A stretch of 64,000 nucleotides of DNA, taken from positions 62,001 to 126,000 of the forward strand of contig NZ_JAJQJH010000004.1 of the NCBI RefSeq assembly GCF_029544075.1. The letters run 5' to 3'. Both the position numbers and the translations under genes were made by a program. The notes under the pieces are model-generated. The model saw nothing but the letters and a program-made list of their open reading frames with translations, did no database searches and was not told the origin of the DNA. This stretch comes from Chromohalobacter canadensis (GTDB taxonomy: Bacteria; Pseudomonadota; Gammaproteobacteria; Pseudomonadales; Halomonadaceae). Below, piece by piece: positions 55,605-64,000 of the stretch. Every line of letters begins with the position of its first letter. Within the stretch, counting starts at the first letter, position 1.

Positions 55605-56380
55605 GCGTCATCCTCCAAGCGGCGATCGCCAGACAGTGGAATCAACGGCACGCGCGGCGCATAGGCAAAGACATCCGAGAAGACCCGCTCAGGATCGAGC
55701 CCCAGCGGCACCAGTGTATCGATGCAAGCGTAGACCATGCCCGGCGAACCGGAGAGATAGACATCCTCACCGGAAACATCACCCAGCGCCTCGGCGAGGA
55801 CCGTGTCGATACGCCCGACGTGGCGCGTCACGCCCGGTGGCGTGCTCAGGCTGGGATCGCTCTCTTCGCTGACGGTGTGCACCTCGACATGCGTATGCTC
55901 GGCGACCCATTGCAGCGCCAGGCTTTCCAGATACAGATCCCGTGGATGCTTGACCGCCCACCACAGCCTAATCGGGCCCGGGTGCTCGTTGGCCAGGGCC
56001 GCCTCGACGATGGCCTTCATCTGGGCGAACCCCGTGCCCGCCGCGATCAGCGTCAGCGGCCGCCGACTGTGGGTATCCAACACGCAGCCACCATTGGGCA
56101 GGCGCACCGTCAACTGGGCGGACTGCACGAGCATCTCGCGCAGACGTGCCGAGTTGCTGCGTTCCGGCCAGTGCTGGACATGCAACTCGATGATGCCATC
56201 GTCGACATGGGCGTTGGCGATGGAAAACGGCACCCAGATCTCCTCGTCGAGCTTGAGTTCCAGATACTGGCCGGGGGCATGCGCGATGGCCTCGCGGCGT
56301 CCCGCCAAATGGACGCGAAATACGTCGGCCGTCAGGTCCTCGACCGATTCGACATGGCAGGTCAGCGTCTTAGGCGTCAT
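55601..56380 (-). CDS. NAD(P)H-flavin reductase (Fre/LuxG family)
   Basis: A 259-residue oxidoreductase with an N-terminal FAD/FMN-binding beta barrel ([23 protein letters not shown], about 35-57) and a C-terminal NAD-binding domain ([37 protein letters not shown]). It has no 2Fe-2S domain, so it is the Fre/UbiB-type flavin reductase. Its start overlaps the ubiD stop (ATGA) and its stop overlaps folM. A flavin reductase next to ubiD, as in Pseudomonas, suggests supply of reduced flavin for UbiX/UbiD chemistry; that link is inferred. Confidence 0.88.
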   Translation of the reverse strand: MTPKTLTCHVESVEDLTADVFRVHLAGRREAIAHAPGQYLELKLDEEIWVPFSIANAHVDDGIIELHVQHWPERSNSARLREMLVQSAQLTVRLPNGGCVLDTHSRRPLTLIAAGTGFAQMKAIVEAALANEHPGPIRLWWAVKHPRDLYLESLALQWVAEHTHVEVHTVSEESDPSLSTPPGVTRHVGRIDTVLAEALGDVSGEDVYLSGSPGMVYACIDTLVPLGLDPERVFSDVFAYAPRVPLIPLSGDRRLEDDA

Positions 56381-57897
56381 TCGTGTCCTCGTTCGTCGCT
56401 CTGGGGCGAATGGCGGGGGGCCGGTGGTGGCGTAGTGATACCGTATTCCTCCCAGCGCGCGTCGACACGCCTTTTGACGGCATCGTCCATGACGATGGGC
56501 GTGCCCCACTCGCGGTCGGTTTCGCCCGACCATTTGGTGGTGGCATCGAATCCCATCTTCGATCCCAGGCCCGCCACCGGCGAGGCGAAATCGAGATAGT
56601 CGATGGGCGTATTCTCGACCATGACCGTATCGCGCGCCGGATCCATGCGCGTGGTGATTGCCCAGATCACGTCTTCCCAGTTGCGCGCGTCGACATCATC
56701 ATCAAGCACGATCACGAACTTGGTGTACATGAACTGGCGCAAGAAACTCCAGACGCCCATCATCACGCGCTTGGCGTGGCCCGGATACTGCTTTTTCATG
56801 GTCACTACCGCCATGCGGTAGGAACAGCCTTCCGGCGGCAGGTAAAAATCGATGATCTCGGGAAACTGCTTGCGCAGGATTGGCACGAACACTTCGTTGA
56901 GCGCCAGGCCCAGAATGGCGGGCTCATCCGGTGGCCGTCCCGTATAGGTGGAATGATAGATCGGATCGCGGCGGTGGGTGATGCGTTCCACGGTGAAGAC
57001 CGGGAAGGTTTCGACCTCATTGTAGTAGCCGGTGTGATCGCCATAAGGGCCTTCCGGTGCCGTATCGTCGGGGTAGAGGTAGCCCTCGAGCACGATTTCG
57101 CTGGAGGCCGGCACCTCGAGATCGGCATGGCCGCACTTGACCAGTTCGGTGCGTGAACCGCGCAGCAAACCGGCGAAGGCGTATTCGGAAAGACTGTCCG
57201 GCACCGGCGTTACGGCGCCGAGAATGGTCGCCGGGTCGGCGCCCAACGCCACCGCCACCGGGAACGGTTCGCCAGGGTGCGCTTGCTGCCATTCCTGGAA
57301 ATCAAGCGCTCCACCGCGATGCGACAGCCAACGCATGATCAGACGATTCTTGCCCAGTTTCTGCTGGCGATAGATGCCCAGATTCTGGCGCTCCTTGTGG
57401 GGCCCTTTGGTCACCACCAAAGACCAGGTCACCAGCGGCGCCACATCGCCCGGCCAGCAATGCTGGATCGGCAGCTGGTCGAGATCGACATCGTCGCCTT
57501 CGCGGATCACTTCCTGGCATGGCGCCTTGCGCAGCGTCTTGGGCCCCATGCTCATCACCTGCTTGAAGATCGGCAGCTTTTCCCAGGCATCGCGGAAGCC
57601 CTTGGGCGGTTCCGGCTCCTTGAGAAACGCCAGCAGTTCGCCGACCTCACGCAGTGCAGCGATTGAATCCTGGCCCATGCCCAGCGCGACACGCTCCGGC
57701 GTCCCGAAAAGATTGCCCAGCAAAGGCATGGCGTGACCTTTGACGTTCTCGAACAAGAGCGCCGGCCCGCCCGCGCGCAGCGTGCGATCACAGATCTCGG
57801 TGATCTCCAGATAGGGATCGACCTCCGCCGTGATTCGCTGGAGCTCACCACGTTCCTCCAGCGCCGCGATAAAATCGCGCAAGTCCCGATACTTCAT
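56377..57897 (-). CDS. ubiD: 3-octaprenyl-4-hydroxybenzoate carboxy-lyase
   Basis: A 506-residue decarboxylase of ubiquinone biosynthesis that uses prenylated FMN made by UbiX. It starts [22 protein letters not shown], the typical UbiD N terminus. Family motifs: [33 protein letters not shown], the metal/prFMN-binding [17 protein letters not shown], and [17 protein letters not shown] with the catalytic Glu region. The upstream frame extension is rejected. It is the first gene of ubiD-fre-folM and lies downstream of rho. Confidence 0.96.
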   Translation of the reverse strand: MKYRDLRDFIAALEERGELQRITAEVDPYLEITEICDRTLRAGGPALLFENVKGHAMPLLGNLFGTPERVALGMGQDSIAALREVGELLAFLKEPEPPKGFRDAWEKLPIFKQVMSMGPKTLRKAPCQEVIREGDDVDLDQLPIQHCWPGDVAPLVTWSLVVTKGPHKERQNLGIYRQQKLGKNRLIMRWLSHRGGALDFQEWQQAHPGEPFPVAVALGADPATILGAVTPVPDSLSEYAFAGLLRGSRTELVKCGHADLEVPASSEIVLEGYLYPDDTAPEGPYGDHTGYYNEVETFPVFTVERITHRRDPIYHSTYTGRPPDEPAILGLALNEVFVPILRKQFPEIIDFYLPPEGCSYRMAVVTMKKQYPGHAKRVMMGVWSFLRQFMYTKFVIVLDDDVDARNWEDVIWAITTRMDPARDTVMVENTPIDYLDFASPVAGLGSKMGFDATTKWSGETDREWGTPIVMDDAVKRRVDARWEEYGITTPPPAPRHSPQSDERGHE

Positions 57898-57920
57898 GTG
57901 GTTTTCCGTGCCAAAACGCG

Positions 57921-57948
57921 AAAAGGGCAGCATAACATGCCGCCCTTT
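57921..57948 (-). terminator. Hairpin with T tract between rho and ubiD
   Basis: On the minus strand AAAGGGC-GCAT pairs with ATGC-GCCCTTT (one mismatch, 3-base loop) and is followed by TTTTCGCG. It is only 24 bp upstream of the ubiD start codon. It may end the rho transcript or attenuate ubiD; which cannot be decided from sequence. Confidence 0.5.
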
Positions 57949-58076
57949 CATTGACCGCCCATCGGCCTTCAGCCCGGCGCTATCTTGCACGCGTCAGCCG
58001 AGACAGGCCTTCCGAAGGCGCTATGACTCCATCCCTGGGCGCCACTCGCCTCAGCATATTATCAAGCGTTGAGAGT

Positions 58077-58196
58077 TGGCCGCAGCGAACGAAGGCAAAA
58101 CAAGGCGAACTCCGGCGAGCTAGCGGAGTGTACTTTAGTACATGAGCATGGCGAACCGGAGTTCAACGCCGTGTTGCCGAGCGCAGCAGGCCAGAA
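58077..58196. repeat. Long imperfect palindrome directly after rho
   Basis: About 120 bp that fold back on themselves: an outer arm containing GGCAAAACAAGGCGAACTCCGG (58094-58115) is complementary, with a few bulges, to CCGGAGTTCAACGCCGTGTTGCC (58157-58179). The centre has GTACTTTAGTAC (58130-58141). It abuts the rho stop codon. It has the look of a non-autonomous intergenic repeat (REP/MITE type), but only one copy is in the window. Confidence 0.65.
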
Positions 58197-59456
<1,260 letters not shown>

Positions 59457-59898
59457 CGGTTTCGTCAGAGATTGCTCGTGTCGGCGAGGCAATGGGATTG
59501 CCGGACAAAAGACAGGAGGCGGTTGTGCGCCGCGCGGTGCGTTCAGAGGGCCCCAGGAAATCCGTTCCACTCATCGCATTCATGCCTCAAGGCATCGCCG
59601 CGCGAGGGATTGGCGAAAAACGGTATTAAGAGATTCGGTTCGCGTCGCCTGGCGCCATGCCCAGCTCCTGATCGGAAGGCTTGGCGAAGACAAGAATACT
59701 TGGGGCGATCTGACGACTTGGAGGACCGCGACGGCAATGCCGCGTGAACGGTCAGGAAGCATTCGGAACAGGCGAACGTCTCGATGGTAGTCAAGGCGCC
59801 AGCCAAACGCAAGCCCACTTTTCTCATGCGTGTCTCATGCGTGATGCCGGGCCGCAACGCCGTATCTTAACGGGATAGGCCATCTCCATGGCATGGCC
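59457..59898 (-). other. Non-coding rho leader/promoter region
   Basis: About 440 bp between trx and rho without a credible gene. An inverted repeat GGCCAT...ATGGCC (59878-59897) lies next to the trx stop but has no T tract. The long untranslated stretch upstream of rho is expected for a gene autoregulated by Rho-dependent termination in its leader. Confidence 0.5.
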
Positions 59899-60231
59899 TC
59901 AATTCACGAGCTGGTGATCGAGCCATGTCTCGAGTTGCGCAGCGGACAATGCCCCCACGCGCGTAGTATCCAGCCCCGCGTCGGTAAACAACGCCAGGGT
60001 CGGCATGCCGCGCACACCGTATTTATGCGCCATGGCAGTATTGAGATCGACATCACACAGCGCGACCTGCAACGTTGTCTCGCGCGCGCTGGCCAAGGCG
60101 GATAGCCGCGGACGCAATTCGACGCAGGGACCGCACCAGGACGCCACGAAGGCCACCAGGGTGGGCGTGGCTGCTTCCAGCACGCGAGCCTCGAACGTGT
60201 CGTCCGTCACCTCGAAAAGCCGCTCGGACAT
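59899..60231 (-). CDS. trxA: Thioredoxin-family protein
   Basis: A 110-residue thioredoxin fold with the redox motif WCGPC (residues 32-36), the buried Asp equivalent missing from the usual FWAEWCGPCK context (here FVASWCGPCVEL), and the cis-Pro in GMPTLALF. Residues after the motif differ from canonical TrxA: Val replaces the conserved Lys. Its position between rho and ppx matches trxA in Pseudomonas, so housekeeping thioredoxin is likely, but a specialised paralogue is possible. Confidence 0.87.
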   Translation of the reverse strand: MSERLFEVTDDTFEARVLEAATPTLVAFVASWCGPCVELRPRLSALASARETTLQVALCDVDLNTAMAHKYGVRGMPTLALFTDAGLDTTRVGALSAAQLETWLDHQLVN

Positions 60232-60350
60232 ACACCGCCTCCTGAATTTCCGGCCAATTCATCATTCCCCATTGGACGCCGCATGGCGACAATTGACAAG
60301 CTTCGGGCGCCCCCGCAACCTTGCCATACTTCTGTGAAAAGGATTCTCGC

Positions 60351-61850
60351 ATGAGCAGCCGCCACCCGGCGCCACGACGTCTTGCCGCCATCGATCTAGG
60401 CTCGAACAGCTTCCACCTGCTGGTCGCCAATCAAGTCGGCGGCGACCTGCAGGTGGTCGCCAAGCAGGGGGAGAAAGTACAACTGGCCGCCGGTCTCGAC
60501 GACGAGGATATCCTCGACGAAGCTGCCATGGAGCGTGCCCTCGCCTGCCTGGAGCGTTTCGCTCCCTATCTGAGCGACCTCGACGCCGGTGACGTGCGCA
60601 TCGTCGGCACCAATGCGCTGCGCGCGGCACACAACCGCCAGACGCTGATCGACCGAGCCGAAGCCCTGATCGGCCACCCTATCGAGATCATCGCCGGCCG
60701 CGAGGAGGCGCGCCTGATCTACCTTGGCGCCGCGCATGCCCTGGCCGAGGTCCACGGCCGCCGGCTCATCGTCGACATCGGCGGCGGCTCCACCGAATTC
60801 ATCATCGGCGAACGCTTCGAACCGCTGGCCCTGGAAAGCCTGCACATGGGCTGCGTGGCCTATACGCAGCGTTTCTTCCACGACGGCACGATCACCGAGC
60901 GCCGCTTTCGCGATGCCGAACTCGCCGCACTCTCGGAACTCGCCAACATTCGACGCCCCTATCAGGCGCTCGGCTGGCAGGATCCCGTCGGCTCGAGCGG
61001 CACCATCAAAGCCATCGCCGCCGTACAAGCCGCCTATGGCGACGGCCCGGAGAGCATCGTGACCCGACAGGGGCTCATGGCTCTGCGGCGTCGATTGGTC
61101 AAGTGCAAACGGCTCGACAAGGTGAGCATGACGGGGCTGAAAAGCGACCGAGCCCGAGTGTTTCCGGCCGGCGTAGCGATTCTGTGCGCCATCTTCGAGG
61201 CCTTCGAGCTCGAGCGTATGCGCTACTCGGAAGGCGCCCTGCGCGATGGCGTGCTCTACGATCTCCTCGGCCGCAATACCGCCGAGGATTCCCGCGCGTC
61301 AGCGCTGCTCACGCTGCGCCGACGCTTCGACGTCGACATGCGTCAGGCCAGCAACGTACGCACCACCGCCGAGCACCTATGCGCGCATGTCGCCGACGTC
61401 TGGCCCCTGAGCCAGGAGCAGCGCCAGTTTCTGTCCTGGGCCGCCGAGCTGCACGAAATCGGCCTGGCAATTTCACACAGCCAGTTTCACCGCCACGGCG
61501 CCTATCTGCTGGAAAACTCCGACCTGGCCGGCTTTTCGCGTCCCGAGCAACAGTCCCTGGCCTTCCTGGTACGCGCCCATCGACGCAAGTTTCCCACCAA
61601 GGAACTCGATACCCTCCCCGCCGCCACGCGATCCACCTATGCACGGCTGGCGCGACTGCTGCGCCTGGCGGTAGCCCTCAATCATTCGCGCCCTGAGGCG
61701 CCCGTCCTCGACGTCCACCTCGATGCCGATGGCGAGACCCTATACGTGTATCTCGATCAGGCCAGCGACCAACCTCTGTTGATGGCCGATCTTGATCAGG
61801 AAGCCCGTTATCAACGCAATGCCGGCTTTTCGCTGGTTATCGACGCCTAG
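60351..61850 (+). CDS. ppx: Exopolyphosphatase
   Basis: A 499-residue enzyme of the actin/Hsp70 superfamily releasing phosphate from polyphosphate. Phosphate 1 motif AAIDLGSNSFHLLVANQ (about 13-29), EARLIYLGA with the catalytic Glu, phosphate 2 motif VDIGGGSTEFIIGE, SSGTIKAI, and a C-terminal HD-like domain (LHEIGLAISHSQFHRHGAYLL). The ATG at 60351 has AAGGA at good spacing; the frame opens 10 codons earlier. Ppx and GppA are hard to separate by eye; length and the trx-ppx neighbourhood favour Ppx. It overlaps convergent tilS by 14 bp. Confidence 0.93.
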   Translation: MSSRHPAPRRLAAIDLGSNSFHLLVANQVGGDLQVVAKQGEKVQLAAGLDDEDILDEAAMERALACLERFAPYLSDLDAGDVRIVGTNALRAAHNRQTLIDRAEALIGHPIEIIAGREEARLIYLGAAHALAEVHGRRLIVDIGGGSTEFIIGERFEPLALESLHMGCVAYTQRFFHDGTITERRFRDAELAALSELANIRRPYQALGWQDPVGSSGTIKAIAAVQAAYGDGPESIVTRQGLMALRRRLVKCKRLDKVSMTGLKSDRARVFPAGVAILCAIFEAFELERMRYSEGALRDGVLYDLLGRNTAEDSRASALLTLRRRFDVDMRQASNVRTTAEHLCAHVADVWPLSQEQRQFLSWAAELHEIGLAISHSQFHRHGAYLLENSDLAGFSRPEQQSLAFLVRAHRRKFPTKELDTLPAATRSTYARLARLLRLAVALNHSRPEAPVLDVHLDADGETLYVYLDQASDQPLLMADLDQEARYQRNAGFSLVIDA

Positions 61851-63147
61851 ACGAATCAGCGTCATCGGGCATCGCCCGCAGCCGCCAGCCTTCGGCGGCG
61901 GCGATGCCCAGCACCCCGACCAAGGTCTCGCCCTCCCAGGCCAGCCATACGCGTTCACGCTGCCAGGGCGGTATTCCGGCTTCCTGCAGGAGTCGTTTGA
62001 CGTCGCGCCGACCGCGTCCCGCCACGCGCAGCGTCTCGCCGCCCCGACGCCTGCCCAGCGTAAGGCGGACACGACGCGGAGGGCCGGGAATCAGTTGCCA
62101 CGCCACCGGGCCCAGCGGCGTTTCCAGGGGGGCGCAGCCATCCCACTCGGCCTTCCAGTCGACGTCGATAGGCTCGAGCGGCGCCAACAGATAAAGATAT
62201 CCTCGCCAGCGCCTGGCCTCTCCACCCGGCCAGGCGACATGGACCTGTGCGTCGCCGCGGGCCTGTAATTGATCGAGCAAGCTTTCGAGGCGCGCGCGCG
62301 GCGGCGTAGGCAGAGAGAGTTGCCGACAAGCATGGCGCACGAGAAGCCGCTGACGGGGGCGGGAGAGCGCCAGGACATCCGCCAATGGCAAGCAGGCGGC
62401 GTCGCCACCCAGCGACTGTAAGGTTTCCCCAGCCAGTTCCTCCAATAGCGCATCGCTCTCGCCCAGTTGCTCGGCAGTGCGTGCCAGCGATGTCGCCGCA
62501 CCCGGCCAGCGTGACGCCAGCGCTGGCATGACGGTATGCCGCAGATAGTTGCGATCGAAACGTTCGTCGGCGTTGCTCGGGTCATCGATCCAACGCAAGC
62601 CACGTGTCTCGGCCTCGCGCTCCAGCACCGCCCGCGTCACGGAAAGCCATGGCCGGACCATGAAACGCCCCTGCCACTCTCGGCTCTCGGGCATGCCGGC
62701 CATGCCGCGCAAACCACTACCGCGCAAGCCCGCCAGCAACAGGCCTTCGGCCTGATCGTCGGCATGCTGGGCCAGCAGCAGGGTGTCCCCCGCTGTGACA
62801 CGTCGGGCGAACGCCGCCAGGCGGGCGTCGCGGGCGTGGGCCTCGAGGCCCCGTGCGCCGCGCTCAACCGTGGCGCGCTCTATGAACAATGGCACCCCGA
62901 GACGCCCGCACAACCATCGCGCATGGTCTTCGAACGCGGCAGCGGCATCCTGCAGGCCATGATTGACGTGTAACGCGTAAAGCGGCCGTGGGTGACGACG
63001 GCAGGCGGCCACCGCGAGTGTCAGCAGCAGCGAAGAATCCAGCCCACCGGAGAGAGCCACCCAAACACGACGCCCCGGCGAGGTCATCGCCAGGGCGTCA
63101 TCGACAAGGGCTTCGGGGGTCGGCCCTGCGTTATTGGGGCGCGCCAT
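61837..63147 (-). CDS. tilS: tRNA(Ile)-lysidine synthase
   Basis: A 436-residue N-type ATP pyrophosphatase that converts C34 of the AUA-reading tRNA-Ile to lysidine. The PP-loop [12 protein letters not shown] is at residues 31-42; [42 protein letters not shown], and [16 protein letters not shown] follow in family order. The C-terminal TilS domain ends with [24 protein letters not shown]. Its start overlaps accA by 17 bp and its 3' end overlaps ppx, so it is likely in an accA-tilS unit as in E. coli. Confidence 0.96.
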   Translation of the reverse strand: MARPNNAGPTPEALVDDALAMTSPGRRVWVALSGGLDSSLLLTLAVAACRRHPRPLYALHVNHGLQDAAAAFEDHARWLCGRLGVPLFIERATVERGARGLEAHARDARLAAFARRVTAGDTLLLAQHADDQAEGLLLAGLRGSGLRGMAGMPESREWQGRFMVRPWLSVTRAVLEREAETRGLRWIDDPSNADERFDRNYLRHTVMPALASRWPGAATSLARTAEQLGESDALLEELAGETLQSLGGDAACLPLADVLALSRPRQRLLVRHACRQLSLPTPPRARLESLLDQLQARGDAQVHVAWPGGEARRWRGYLYLLAPLEPIDVDWKAEWDGCAPLETPLGPVAWQLIPGPPRRVRLTLGRRRGGETLRVAGRGRRDVKRLLQEAGIPPWQRERVWLAWEGETLVGVLGIAAAEGWRLRAMPDDADSSRRR

Positions 63148-64000
63148 AGCTCATCAGACGATCATAGCGACGCGACAGCAGGTCATCCGTCTCCATGGCT
63201 TCCAGCCGCTCGAGGCTGGCGCCGAGGGCGTCCTTGATGCTATCGGCCATCTTCTGGGGGTTGCGGTGCGCGCCCCCCAGCGGCTCCTTGATCAAGGTAT
63301 CGACGAAGCCCAGCTCCTTGAGGCGCTCGGCAGTGATACCCATCGCTTGTGCCGCCTCGGAGGCCTTTTCGGCACTCTTCCACAGAATCGAGGCGCAGCC
63401 TTCCGGGGAGATCACCGCATAGGTCGAATACTGCAGCATCTGTAGCTCATCGCAGACACCGATCGCTAGCGCCCCGCCGGAGCCGCCCTCGCCCACGACG
63501 GTGGAGATGATCGGCGTCTTGAGGCGCGACATGACCGCCAGATTGTAGGCGATGGCCTCGCTCTGGCCGCGCTCCTCGGCGTCGATCCCCGGATAAGCGC
63601 CAGGGGTATCGATGAAGGTCAATACCGGCATCTTGAAGCGCTCGGCCATTTCCATCAGCCGGCACGCTTTGCGATAGCCTTCCGGGCGCGGCATACCGAA
63701 GTTGCGCCGCACCTTCTCCTTGACGTCACGCCCTTTCTGATGACCGATGACCATCACCGGTTTGTCGTCGAGGCGCGCCACGCCGCCCACGATGGCAGCG
63801 TCATCGGCGAAGTGACGATCGCCATGCAGCTCGTCGAAGTCCTCAAAGAGACTGTCGAGGTAATCCAGCGTGTAAGGACGCTGAGGATGACGCGAGAGCT
63901 GCGATACCTGCCAGGCGCTAAGATCGCGAAAAATCGATTCGGTGAGCTTGCGATTCTTGTCTTCAAGCTTGCCGATTTCGTCGCTCAAGCTGATACGGCT
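63131..64000 (-). CDS. accA: Acetyl-CoA carboxylase carboxyltransferase alpha subunit (5' end outside window)
   Basis: 289 codons of the C-terminal part of AccA, which transfers carboxyl from biotin to acetyl-CoA in fatty acid synthesis. The visible part starts within the [24 protein letters not shown] region; full-length proteins have about 30 more residues before it, so the gene runs past the right edge. Motifs: [45 protein letters not shown] (in pieces), [23 protein letters not shown], and [12 protein letters not shown]. Overlaps tilS by 17 bp. Confidence 0.97.
   Translation of the reverse strand, partial: SRISLSDEIGKLEDKNRKLTESIFRDLSAWQVSQLSRHPQRPYTLDYLDSLFEDFDELHGDRHFADDAAIVGGVARLDDKPVMVIGHQKGRDVKEKVRRNFGMPRPEGYRKACRLMEMAERFKMPVLTFIDTPGAYPGIDAEERGQSEAIAYNLAVMSRLKTPIISTVVGEGGSGGALAIGVCDELQMLQYSTYAVISPEGCASILWKSAEKASEAAQAMGITAERLKELGFVDTLIKEPLGGAHRNPQKMADSIKDALGASLERLEAMETDDLLSRRYDRLMSYGAPQ

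Overview
The window is a GC-rich, densely packed stretch of core chromosome from a gammaproteobacterium. Gene order (pilMNOPQ-aroK-aroB-gltBD; argS-SPOR-hslVU; ubiEJB-hisE-tatABC; alaS-lysC-csrA-tRNA; mutS-fdxA; ubiD-rho-trx-ppx) matches conserved blocks of Pseudomonas and relatives. The combination fits Halomonadaceae (Chromohalobacter/Halomonas type), but that assignment is inferred from synteny and protein style, not from a search. I see no prophage, IS element, integron or CRISPR array; the novelty is in regulatory and non-coding DNA.

Layout. 1-2070: a two-component system (kinase cut by the window edge, OmpR-type regulator, PepSY protein) divergent from a second PepSY gene and a small membrane protein; 7-4-7 direct repeats lie at both ends of the shared promoter region. 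2094-9575 (minus): tRNA-Ser, two identical tRNA-Arg, csrA, lysC, alaS, recX, recA (with LexA box) and pncC. 9735-12811 (plus): mutS and fdxA. 12899-13257: an unannotated RsmZ/CsrB-like sRNA on the minus strand with 13 GGA motifs and a GacA box upstream. 13360-23466 (minus): eno, kdsA, pyrG, gltD, gltB. 23928-30444 (minus): aroB, aroK and pilQPONM. 30726-34090 (plus): ponA and a DUF481 barrel. 34165-35931 (minus): malic enzyme and rpmE. 36147-50912 (plus): priA, argS, a SPOR protein, hslV, hslU, a DUF971 gene, ubiE, ubiJ, ubiB, hisE, tatABC and ppk1. 51060-59456 (minus): phoX-like phosphatase, DAHP synthase with an aromatic leader-peptide attenuator, folM, a flavin reductase, ubiD, rho. 59899-64000: thioredoxin (minus), ppx (plus), tilS and the 3' part of accA (both minus).

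How the pieces connect. CsrA (2815-3012) and its probable sponge RNA (12899-13184) are both in the window, so both arms of a Gac/Csr circuit can be read here. ppk1 and the phoX-like gene are convergent neighbours, each with a candidate Pho box, and the Tat genes needed to export PhoX lie just upstream of ppk1: a small phosphate-response neighbourhood. The DAHP synthase gene carries a 44-codon leader peptide with a Phe/Tyr/Trp run, alternative RNA pairings and an intrinsic terminator, i.e. classical attenuation at the entry of the aromatic pathway, to which aroB and aroK also belong. Ubiquinone genes occur in two places (ubiEJB; ubiD next to a flavin reductase).

Repeats: two tandem arrays of the heptamer GCTCGAA immediately or shortly after the hslU and ppk1 stops, a long imperfect palindrome after rho, and a REP-like cluster of small palindromes between gltD and pyrG.
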